Shown in pieces: positions 15,435-21,670 of a DNA stretch of 49,745 bases; position 1 is the first letter of the stretch; each line of letters starts with the position of its first letter. The DNA lies in IMG/VR virus record IMGVR_UViG_3300000101_000026, positions 1-49,745 of that record, one strand, 5' to 3'. The position numbers and the translations under genes are program-made. Under the pieces are notes generated by a model. That model did no database searches. It was given only the letters and a program-made list of their open reading frames with translations, and was not told where the DNA came from. The DNA comes from a virus.

Positions 15435-16508
15435 CTATACCTTGTCGGCGGCAAACATGTAGCCGTTCTCAGTACACCACTTAGTGAAACGTGCATTGGT
15501 AACAAGTACGTTCTTCTTGTCTTGGTCGTACTTGGCACTACGCACAGTATTGTTGACAAAGAACCCCTGCCAGCGTTTGTCGAGGCGCATCATGTATCGC
15601 AACCACGCATCAACCCAGTCCTTGTCGATCAGAGATACAGCGCGATACACCACCATACCTACAGCAGATGCAGACGTAGGTATCTTGGCGGTGTAAGGGT
15701 CTTGCTTGATAGATTCGAGTGATGGTAGTTGGTCAGCGAGCTTCACAAACGACATCAGGTCAGCGGCGGCGCGTTGTCCAATACACCCAGTCAGTGCGGC
15801 TTGCGTTGTTACATCGTCGAGAGAGTCGCGCATCTTCAACGTATCACTGGCTATGTGTAACGTACGTGGGGTGACAAAGGCGGCACGTTGTTGTTTGGGG
15901 TGGAAGATGTACGGATTGGACTCGGGGTCAGGCACTTCTTGGTATGACTGTAGTATCTCGGGAAATTGCTTGATGAATCCTAGTACGCCTAAGTCCCAAC
16001 CGGCATTGACACCATACTCTAGCATAGCCTCAGCGGTAGGCTTGGCGATCTCAACAGTGATGATACGGTTGCGTGCATGTGGTGGTAACAAGTCACCCAC
16101 ACCCTCACCTGCTAGGTTGGTAGTCGCGTACACAATACTACCTTCAGGGAATCGGTTGCGCTCTAGCATGTCACGCAGTAACGCGTTCTTGACAGCGGGG
16201 TTAGCCTTGCCGAACTCATCGACCATCAGTATCACAGGCTTGCCTAGGTGTAGCCCGAACTCCTCGTTGGGTAGGTACTTGACGTAGCCCTCGTCTGTAT
16301 TGAGTGAGGGAATACTAATGTCGCCCAGATCCTTGGTGGTACAGTCAAAGTATACAGGGTGGTGGTCAGGGAACATCGAAGCCAGTGTCTCAAGTGTAGA
16401 CGACTTACCACAGCCCATGTGACCTTGTAGTAATACAGTGCGTTGGGTGCCAACAGTAGCTACTAGGTTGACGGCTTGGTCTAGCGATAATGCATATAAG
16501 TTTTTCAT
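15435..16508 (-). CDS. MoxR-like AAA+ ATPase
   Basis: 357 residues. Walker A GHMGCGKS (29-36), Walker B ILMVDE (93-98), sensor-1 YATTN (127-131) and an arginine region (HARNR, 144-148) define a MoxR/RavA-type AAA+ chaperone ATPase. These work with VWA-domain partners, here encoded ten bases downstream, and with the DUF3150-like protein upstream. Cytoplasmic. A GAGGATAC ribosome-binding site and a dyad-element variant precede the ATG. Substrate unknown. Confidence 0.86.
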   Translation of the reverse strand: MKNLYALSLDQAVNLVATVGTQRTVLLQGHMGCGKSSTLETLASMFPDHHPVYFDCTTKDLGDISIPSLNTDEGYVKYLPNEEFGLHLGKPVILMVDEFGKANPAVKNALLRDMLERNRFPEGSIVYATTNLAGEGVGDLLPPHARNRIITVEIAKPTAEAMLEYGVNAGWDLGVLGFIKQFPEILQSYQEVPDPESNPYIFHPKQQRAAFVTPRTLHIASDTLKMRDSLDDVTTQAALTGCIGQRAAADLMSFVKLADQLPSLESIKQDPYTAKIPTSASAVGMVVYRAVSLIDKDWVDAWLRYMMRLDKRWQGFFVNNTVRSAKYDQDKKNVLVTNARFTKWCTENGYMFAADKV

Positions 16509-16527
16509 GTGTGTATCCTCAAATGTG

Positions 16528-16546
16528 GATTAGACGGGTCTAATCG
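16528..16546 (-). repeat. Dyad element copy with CGGG spacer
   Basis: GATTAGA-CGGG-TCTAATC: 7-bp arms kept, spacer changed and the outermost pair lost. It lies 20 bases upstream of the MoxR ATG, next to GAGGATAC. The remaining ~120 bp up to the DUF3150-like gene holds no recognisable gene. Confidence 0.72.
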
Positions 16547-16669
16547 GGTTTATGTAATAAATTGATGTGTATTCTACGCGGGCAATACGACCGCGCTCGG
16601 TTCTTCGGGTCTTACTATGGCATCGGGTACGCTTGAAGTTGCGCACCCTTACAACCACTTGGCTACCCA

Positions 16670-17581
16670 CTAGAAATCCAGTGTAGGTAGGTTGGCTAGA
16701 ATATCGTCAGCCGCTTTCTTAGTACTGGCACGTTGGGCATGGTTGTGCGACAGTGACTCATACGTTACACCACGCAGTGCATCTTCGAGTCTGGTACGCA
16801 TAGCCTCGATCTTACTGTCACCAGTGATATTACACTTGGACATGATCGGTAGCAAATCGAGAGCATTCGTTACTAGACTTGACTTAAACGACTTGAACCC
16901 TCGCTTGTTTACGTAGTCATCTCCCGTAGGTTCGGACAGTCTGTCGGATATGGCAGACACCACAGTGTGAACGCGTTTGTACACGTCATTAGCTATACCC
17001 TCAACTTGGTCGGCGTAGAACTTCTGGTAGTGTTGCTTGACAGCATCGAACTGATCAGCGGGTAGGTCAACACGTAGGTCACCTGCTTCCGGTACACCGA
17101 TATAGTTGATGCGTAGCGCGAACTTGTCTGCGACCTGCTCGGCGGTCGGGTAGTCAGACTCACACCACAGGTCGCCCATGCGTGCTTGCTCGCCTACACG
17201 TATCCACTCGTACTTGGTGGTAAACGCTTCAACCAGTTTGTCGAACTCTTGTTGCAGTCCGGTCATGTCCTTGTTGTACTCAAAGTAGTTAGCGGTAGAC
17301 AACAGACGTAGCCCGGAATCAGACCAAGGTACTGTGCTACTGTAATGCGTTTGGCGTACAGCGGCGGTAAACTTCTTGATGGCTGTCAGCTCCTCACAAT
17401 CACACAGCGACTTGTTCACAGTTGCCGCGCGCTTGGCGGCGTTCTTGTTGTAGGTCAGCTCTTTCGACGCGGCGTTGTCTTTCTTGCGCGCAGTCCACTG
17501 ACTGATCTTCAATTCAACTAGCATAGCGCATGATGCTAGGCTTGGTACTTCAACGTTTGGTGCTTGGTTTAGATTGTTCAT
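16670..17581 (-). CDS. DUF3150-like protein of the MoxR/VWA module
   Basis: 303 residues, mostly helical. N-terminal half has the DUF3150 look: a helical lead, a central LLSTANYFEYNKDMTGLQQEFDKLVEAF segment and the strand-turn INYIGVPEAGDLRVDLP; the C-terminal half is predicted helical. I recall DUF3150 genes next to MoxR and VWA genes in phages, as here; the role is unknown. ATG preceded by GAGGATAT and by a dyad element. Confidence 0.58.
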   Translation of the reverse strand: MNNLNQAPNVEVPSLASCAMLVELKISQWTARKKDNAASKELTYNKNAAKRAATVNKSLCDCEELTAIKKFTAAVRQTHYSSTVPWSDSGLRLLSTANYFEYNKDMTGLQQEFDKLVEAFTTKYEWIRVGEQARMGDLWCESDYPTAEQVADKFALRINYIGVPEAGDLRVDLPADQFDAVKQHYQKFYADQVEGIANDVYKRVHTVVSAISDRLSEPTGDDYVNKRGFKSFKSSLVTNALDLLPIMSKCNITGDSKIEAMRTRLEDALRGVTYESLSHNHAQRASTKKAADDILANLPTLDF

Positions 17582-17600
17582 ATGTATATCCTCAGGTTGT

Positions 17601-17620
17601 CGATTAGATGGGTCTAATCG
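17601..17620 (-). repeat. Dyad element copy with TGGG spacer
   Basis: Perfect 8-bp arms CGATTAGA / TCTAATCG with TGGG between. It occupies the intergenic gap, 20 bases upstream of the DUF3150-like ATG and just ahead of its GAGGATAT site. Confidence 0.8.
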
Positions 17621-17627
17621 GTTTTGG

Positions 17628-17825
17628 TTAAATTAACTCGTTTAGTGAGCCACGTTCTAGCTCGGTTGATGTCAGTTCCTCAGCCTCTACCTCGGCGATA
17701 CACTGGCGCATCTGTCGTATCTTGGATAGCAGTCGGCCATCAAAGTAAGGCGCTTGCGCTTCACTCTGCTTCTGCCAACTAGCTAGTAGGTCACGCATTT
17801 CGGCAAGGCTCAAAGTATCGCTCAT
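17628..17825 (-). CDS. Small helical protein, unknown function
   Basis: 65 residues, helical and acidic (LAEMRDLLASWQKQSEAQAP; IRQMRQCIAEVEAEEL). The ATG shares its A with the upstream stop (TAATG) and follows GGAGATAT. No domain recognised. Confidence 0.55.
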   Translation of the reverse strand: MSDTLSLAEMRDLLASWQKQSEAQAPYFDGRLLSKIRQMRQCIAEVEAEELTSTELERGSLNELI

Positions 17826-17980
17826 TACATATCTCCTTCTTCTAAGTACTTATATAAGGTGGGTGACTGGATAAACGACAACAGCTCATAAACTGCGGTC
17901 AGGTCACCACTCTCAATATCAGCAAGTATCTGCTCAACTACCTCAGCTACTAGCTTTTCACGTTGGGTTGGATAGCTCAT
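17825..17980 (-). CDS. 51-residue acidic protein, unknown function
   Basis: Reads MSYPTQREKLVAEVVEQI then DIESGDLTAVYELL and ends LYKYLEEGDM. It is two-helix and acidic, a type of small conserved phage protein I have seen without function. It begins on the last base of the upstream stop and ends one base into the next start, so three tiny genes are coupled here. Confidence 0.6.
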   Translation of the reverse strand: MSYPTQREKLVAEVVEQILADIESGDLTAVYELLSFIQSPTLYKYLEEGDM

Positions 17981-18216
17981 TACAGGTCACTCCCTCGGTT
18001 GGCACGTGCACGTGCGCGGTGTAGGTTTGATGCATACTTGCCCATGCGGTCGTACTGTTTCTGCACACTGTTTCTACCACTGTTTCTACCACTGTCTCGA
18101 TTAGAGGGGTCTAATCGCTTTTCGGTTCGTGCTCTAAGTCGTGCTTCCTGCTCATCAAACAGGTCACGGTGAATGGCAAACATATCGCGCAATTGCGCAT
18201 CTAGATCGTCGATCAT
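17980..18216 (-). CDS. Small charged protein containing an in-frame dyad element
   Basis: 78 residues from the ATG at 18216, with GAGGATAT upstream. N-terminal acidic helix (MIDDLDAQLRDMFAIHRDLF), then Arg-rich sequence in which the repeated dyad encodes RLDPSNR, directly followed by a tandem GRNSGRNS. The element therefore appears inserted into, and read through by, this gene. First gene of the leftward operon after the non-coding block. Confidence 0.55.
   Translation of the reverse strand: MIDDLDAQLRDMFAIHRDLFDEQEARLRARTEKRLDPSNRDSGRNSGRNSVQKQYDRMGKYASNLHRARARANRGSDL
18098..18117 (-). repeat. Dyad element copy inside a coding sequence
   Basis: Perfect copy (8-bp arms, GGGG) encoding RLDPSNR in the 78-residue protein. 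It is adjacent to a 12-bp tandem duplication encoding GRNS twice. Confidence 0.8.
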
Positions 18217-18250
18217 GTGTATATCCTCAATGTAATAAATCAAAGTGTTT

Positions 18251-18270
18251 CGATTAGAGGGGTCTAATCG
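18251..18270 (-). repeat. Dyad element copy upstream of the leftward operon
   Basis: Perfect copy 35 bases upstream of the ATG at 18216, ahead of its GAGGATAT ribosome-binding site. Confidence 0.8.
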
Positions 18271-18451
18271 GCTATTCAAAACGCGTTTCTGTGTCTTGAG
18301 TTGGTATTATAGCAAAGATTGGCTTGCTTGTCAAATTGTGGGGAGACGTATCTAAAGGTGGTATTCTCTTTACCCGTGGGTGAGTAATATTGTAAGGCGT
18401 GGTGATCGGTGGTGTGTGGTGGCTAAAGGTGTAATGTCTTGTATTGTACTG

Positions 18452-18843
18452 TAATGTTCTCACATGGTGGTGTGTAAGTCCTTGATATATAAGGAATGTT
18501 CTAATGTTCTTTTTTTAGCGAAAAAGTAGGTCGATATTATTTTGGAATGAGGAAAATGGAACATTGGGTAGGTAAGCCCCACAGGGTATACACTTTTTTC
18601 AAAACGGAACATTACAATACTATATTTATAAATAGATATAATTAGATACATTTAGATAGTTTGACCATGTAACGTCTGCCGACTCCCCGCCACGTTTAGC
18701 CACGTTTAGCCACAAAACTATAATGTTCCCCCGCGCTAAAAAAAAGGGAACATTACCCCCCTTTTCTGGAACATTACCCCTGCAAAAATGGAACAATGTA
18801 GAGCCTATGCGGGTTACAGGCGAGAACATTAGATGGAACATTA
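18452..18843. repeat. Iteron-like cluster of GGAACATTA 9-mers
   Basis: Eleven copies or close variants in ~390 non-coding bases. TAATGTTCY orientation: 18452, 18494, 18502, 18721. GGAACATTA orientation: 18558, 18606, 18747, 18768, 18790 (GGAACAATG), 18823 and 18835. The last five are spaced 21, 22, 33 and 12 bp, close to whole helical turns. An AT-rich stretch (18600-18660) and a tandem 10-mer CACGTTTAGC (18691-18710) lie among them. Likely multi-site binding region of an initiator or repressor; no long gene is credible here. Confidence 0.62.
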
Positions 18844-18848
18844 CAAAC

Positions 18849-18868
18849 CGATTAGAGGGGTCTAATCG
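18849..18868. repeat. Dyad element copy beside the iteron-like cluster
   Basis: Perfect copy starting six bases after the last GGAACATTA 9-mer. No ribosome-binding site or gene start follows it, unlike the operon copies. Confidence 0.8.
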
Positions 18869-18923
18869 AAAAAGGCGCAAAACCACGACACGCACCGCTT
18901 CGCAGGGAACTGGTCTTAGGTCT

Positions 18924-18977
18924 GTAACGCGTCATACAACGCCCCGCCGAAACGCGTTACGTTATGCTCGCCATAAC
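18924..18977. other. Stacked inverted repeats in the non-coding block
   Basis: GTAACGCGT (18924-18932) pairs with ACGCGTTAC (18952-18960) across 19 bases, and is followed at once by GTTATG-5-CATAAC (18961-18977). The 9-mer GGGAACTGG flanks the pair on both sides (near 18905 and 18993). Together with the 9-mer cluster this makes the 18.28-19.04 kb block look like a replication origin or control region. No gene seen. Confidence 0.5.
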
Positions 18978-19038
18978 ACGCTGTGCTACGAAGGGAACTG
19001 GCCTCATATGGGGTTGGGGATTGACTTTTTTCAGGACG

Positions 19039-19062
19039 AAAAAAAGCCCGCCGAAGCGGGCT
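19039..19062 (-). terminator. Intrinsic terminator (UUCG-loop hairpin, T7 tail)
   Basis: On the minus strand, AGCCCGC-TTCG-GCGGGCT followed by seven T. It ends the short leftward transcript carrying the 203-residue protein and the 32-residue membrane peptide, and separates it from the main replication operon, which must therefore have its own promoter in the non-coding block. Confidence 0.88.
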
Positions 19063-19076
19063 AAAAGTTAGGGGAG

Positions 19077-19175
19077 TTAAAAAGCTGAGGCACCTGATTC
19101 GATGCGTATAAGTACAACGCCGATTGCACATAGGGATAAAGCGACGATCAATAAGGCAGTAATTAAATTGTCCAT
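19077..19175 (-). CDS. 32-residue membrane peptide
   Basis: MDNLITALLIVALSLCAIGV then VLIRIESGASAF: almost entirely one membrane helix with a short polar tail. GGAG lies eight bases before the ATG at 19175, and the terminator follows 15 bases after the stop, so it is the last gene of the first leftward transcript. Likely expressed very early; possible small effector of the host membrane. Function unknown. Confidence 0.6.
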   Translation of the reverse strand: MDNLITALLIVALSLCAIGVVLIRIESGASAF

Positions 19176-19219
19176 TTGTATTGCTCCGATTGGTTAGGCC
19201 GTCCATGGCCGTTGATTGA

Positions 19220-19831
19220 TTAAGAGTTGTAGAATGCTACAAGTGTCTTGTAAGCCGCGTTCACTTGCGAGTATTCATCTTCGGACAATTTGTCCTTAGC
19301 CTGCTTAGCACTAGCTGTAAGTGCTTTCAGTTGCTTGGCTTTAAAGTTATTGTCTAATTTATCGTCAAGCTCCTTTGCCGCGTTGGGATCATTCTTTGCC
19401 GCTTCTTTCAGCTCCGAATTGTAGGCTTTATCGCAGTAATTGGCGTACTTCTTTCGGAATGTACTCTGCTTACTGGTAACTCGAGCGGCTATCTGCGCTA
19501 GCGCTTTCAACTCGTTTTTAGTCATATCGCCTTTATCTTCTTTGGTCAATGCCCTATAAGCTATTATGGTATCGCGATCCTTGTGATGGTGTAAGAAGTC
19601 AGCCGCTACCGCCTCAGCCTGTTCCTTTGTCGCGGTGCATTCCTCATTCCGTACGTTATTGGCGCCGCCCTTCTTAAAATAGGTAGCAAAGTAAGAAGGC
19701 GGAATGCCCGCATCCCTAAGCGATTTATAGTGTGCATCTAATACTTCTTGCGCATTGGTCGCTATATTAAAAGCGCTGATTGAGTTAGATAGTAGTTCGG
19801 TTTTAGCTTTAACAGTGATTGATTTATTCAT
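19220..19831 (-). CDS. Early orphan protein (203 residues)
   Basis: First gene leftward from the divergent junction. Highly charged and helical, Lys/Ala/Glu-rich (KELDDKLDNNFKAKQLKALT), soluble, no domain recognised. The centre HHHKDRDTIIAYRALTKEDKGDMTKN... may be a short DNA- or protein-binding part. Preceded by GAGAATAT and, 57 bases up, by a perfect TATAAT (minus strand 19893-19888). Position suggests an early host-takeover gene; no function can be assigned. Confidence 0.6.
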   Translation of the reverse strand: MNKSITVKAKTELLSNSISAFNIATNAQEVLDAHYKSLRDAGIPPSYFATYFKKGGANNVRNEECTATKEQAEAVAADFLHHHKDRDTIIAYRALTKEDKGDMTKNELKALAQIAARVTSKQSTFRKKYANYCDKAYNSELKEAAKNDPNAAKELDDKLDNNFKAKQLKALTASAKQAKDKLSEDEYSQVNAAYKTLVAFYNS

Positions 19832-20150
19832 GATGTTTATATTCTCTTTAATATGTTCCGCCGCATGATTGCCTTGGATACGTCCCTATTATATAACAGC
19901 AATGCGTTATGTATAGTACCTAAATACACCAAATCCGATTAGAGGGGTCTAATCGACCCTACCGCCCCCCTACCCCGCGTCTGTCACATATCGCGCGCGC
20001 CGGTCTATATATACCAATTTCCACAAATAAATTGGTTTTTCCTCGAAACTTTACTGTTTTCCTGAAAACCGACCCCCACCCCCTCTATATAAGAGACCCC
20101 CCACCCTTATTTAGAATTGCATATGCAAAAAATTTTTTGTACTGTACAGA
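19832..20150. promoter_or_regulatory. Divergent promoter/control region between the two arms
   Basis: No gene seen. Minus side: TATAAT at 19893-19888, with no good -35. A dyad element sits at 19936-19955. Further on are ACCAATTT-8-AAATTGGT (20013-20036) followed by T5, and a run of three adjacent palindromes directly ahead of the first rightward gene: TTGCATATGCAA (20117-20128), AAAAAATTTTTT (20127-20138) and CTGTACAG (20142-20149). These are plausible regulator sites controlling the switch between arms. Confidence 0.5.
19936..19955. repeat. Dyad element copy in the divergent region
   Basis: Perfect copy, ~105 bp upstream of the 203-residue early gene and the rightmost copy in the window. 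Confidence 0.8.
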
Positions 20151-20549
20151 ATGGATTCCAACACAGCAGGACGCGCAGGCGAGTTTTATATCGCTTATGT
20201 GCTAGAAAAGAACGGCATCGAGTGCCACCATGTTGACCTAAAGGGCACAGACCTGTGGTGTCAGTTAGAGAATGGTAAGATGTTTACCGTGCAGGTGAAA
20301 TCGGCGACGACTCCCTTTCGCAATAAAGGTAGATGGATATACAGCTTCTGCCTCACTACCACCAAGAAAGCGGACTTCACTATATACTTGGCACTCGACC
20401 AAGAGCGATTCGTAGTAGAGACCGCAGAGCAGGTAGGAAAAAAGAAGTCTAAACAAATTACACCAAGGGGGTTTACGACCGCCAGACAGGCGGAAGGTAT
20501 CGAGTTACTTAAAGGGTTCTTCCAAGACGATGGCAACGAGGCCAAGTAG
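20151..20549 (+). CDS. PD-(D/E)XK nuclease-like protein
   Basis: 132 residues, first gene of the rightward arm. GRAGEFYIAYVLEKNG (Glu11), GTDLWCQ (Asp34) and TVQVKSA (Gln48-Val-Lys50) match the E...D...(E/Q)xK core of small restriction or resolvase-like nucleases. The Gln in place of Glu is tolerated in some members. It may resolve or trim DNA before packaging, since the terminase genes follow. No strong ribosome-binding site; the ATG sits 1 base after a CTGTACAG palindrome. Confidence 0.68.
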   Translation: MDSNTAGRAGEFYIAYVLEKNGIECHHVDLKGTDLWCQLENGKMFTVQVKSATTPFRNKGRWIYSFCLTTTKKADFTIYLALDQERFVVETAEQVGKKKSKQITPRGFTTARQAEGIELLKGFFQDDGNEAK

Positions 20550-20832
20550 AACGACTGCACAGGCAGACAGGATAAAAACGGTAGGCCAAATGAACACAGG
20601 GTACTCCAGTGGATTATAGTTAAGTGGGGTCAGGCTAAAAATGGAGCGGCATTATACTTCTTCCGCTTTGTATGTGCATTATATTAGTTATCATATATGA
20701 GCGGAAATGATACATATCTATATACTCTATACCATAAATGGTATATATCTATGTTTACCCCCTTGATACCCCTTGACACTACCCTACCAAGCTGCGAGTA
20801 TGCAGTTCCGGTTTAACAACTGCGCATACAAT
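20550..20832 (+). promoter_or_regulatory. AT-rich leader before the terminase genes with an 18-bp palindrome
   Basis: A perfect dyad TATACCAT-AA-ATGGTATA at 20728-20745 lies within an AT-rich tract. A 29-codon frame begins at 20531 (MATRPSRTTAQADRIK) but has no support. TTGACA at 20773 lacks a good -10. Likely promoter/operator for the packaging and head operon, inferred from position and composition. Confidence 0.42.
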
Positions 20833-21447
20833 ATGACTATAAATATCGAACCAGAAGTCGGGGTTCCGCTGAAAGACAACGATCCTGCCATAGATTTAAC
20901 GCTAAAAGTGCAGGCCGCGAGTAAGACGGCTAAGAAGCTGGCGAAAAAGGGCTTAAAAGTTAAGCCAACTAAGGAAGATGAAGACGTAGCGGCTAAATTA
21001 GCGGTTGCGTATGCTGACGACCCGGAAAAGACGTCCAAAAAGGCAACACAAAACAAATTATCTACTCTGACACCGGCCTCTCTGGTGCTTACTAACAACA
21101 TCTTGACTGAATTTGGTCAATCTGTCGTGCAGTCTGCTACCCATGTGCGACATCTGGTGACCAACAAGCTACTTTTAGAGACTGAGAACCCTGACGCTAA
21201 GGTACGACTACGTGCATTAGAGCTACTGGGTAAGATTTCGGACGTAGGACTGTTCGCAGAGAAGACAGAAGTGACAGTTACCCACCAGACTAGCGATGAG
21301 CTGAAGCAAAAACTACGCCAGAAACTCGAAAAGCTCGTAAACCCTGCCGAAACTCCTATCCCAGTGGCAGTAGATGTAGGTTCTATCGACTTAGACGCCG
21401 AATTAGGCGAGTTAGTGGCGGATGATGAGGTGTATGACGATGACTAA
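20833..21447 (+). CDS. Probable terminase small subunit
   Basis: 204 residues from the ATG at 20833 (MTINIEPEVGVPLKDNDPA); an earlier ATG at 20800 or TTG at 20773 is possible, as ribosome-binding sites are weak for all. Lys-rich helical N-terminal half, then LTPASLVLTNNILTEFG and ENPDAKVRLRALELLGKIS, and an acidic C-terminus. The pattern resembles small-subunit-like proteins ahead of phage TerL genes, which recognise packaging sites. Assignment rests mainly on position and recall. Confidence 0.58.
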   Translation: MTINIEPEVGVPLKDNDPAIDLTLKVQAASKTAKKLAKKGLKVKPTKEDEDVAAKLAVAYADDPEKTSKKATQNKLSTLTPASLVLTNNILTEFGQSVVQSATHVRHLVTNKLLLETENPDAKVRLRALELLGKISDVGLFAEKTEVTVTHQTSDELKQKLRQKLEKLVNPAETPIPVAVDVGSIDLDAELGELVADDEVYDDD

Positions 21448-21670
21448 GACATATATTCACGTAAATCAGCATAAAATCCGTGCCAACCTGAAAAATGGGA
21501 CTAATGAGCCGGTAATTACCGTAAAAACAGGTAGAGAGAACCAATATTGTCGGTCTGTCACAATAGACGGGCCGTGTCAAGTGCTACAAAGTACCGATGA
21601 CAAGCCGATTTTGTCGTGTGGAGCGCGTGTAGTGATGGTAACTGAGTCTGGATACACTATAAATGAGTGA
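21440..21670 (+). CDS. Small conserved phage protein preceding TerL
   Basis: 76 residues from the ATG at 21440, overlapping the previous gene by eight bases and the terminase by eight. Beta-rich sequence YIHVNQHKIRANLKNGTNEP then LSCGARVVMVTE; I recognise this as a recurrent small protein ahead of phage terminase genes, function unknown. Confidence 0.62.
   Translation: MTKTYIHVNQHKIRANLKNGTNEPVITVKTGRENQYCRSVTIDGPCQVLQSTDDKPILSCGARVVMVTESGYTINE

Noticed and set aside
16509-16669. tRNA-like stretch on the minus strand (GCCAAGTGGTTGTAAGG resembling a D arm)
   Set aside because: No matching acceptor stem, no GGTTCGA-type T loop downstream and no plausible anticodon arm.
13957-18270. Idea that the dyad element hides the ribosome-binding site through its CCCCUC loop pairing with GAGG
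   Set aside because: Two copies upstream of genes have spacers CGGG or TGGG, which remove the CCUC needed for that pairing.
18452-18843. LexA/SOS boxes suggested by repeated GAAC and GTTC
   Set aside because: The spacings do not fit GTTC-N7-GTTC or CTGT-N8-ACAG; the conserved unit is a 9-mer.
18272-18895. Minus-strand open frames of 63-89 codons
   Set aside because: No ribosome-binding sites, translated sequences are low-complexity, and they run across the repeat cluster and a dyad element.
20531-20620. 29-codon frame overlapping the end of the PD-(D/E)XK gene
   Set aside because: No ribosome-binding site, no recognisable sequence and no coupling to a following gene.
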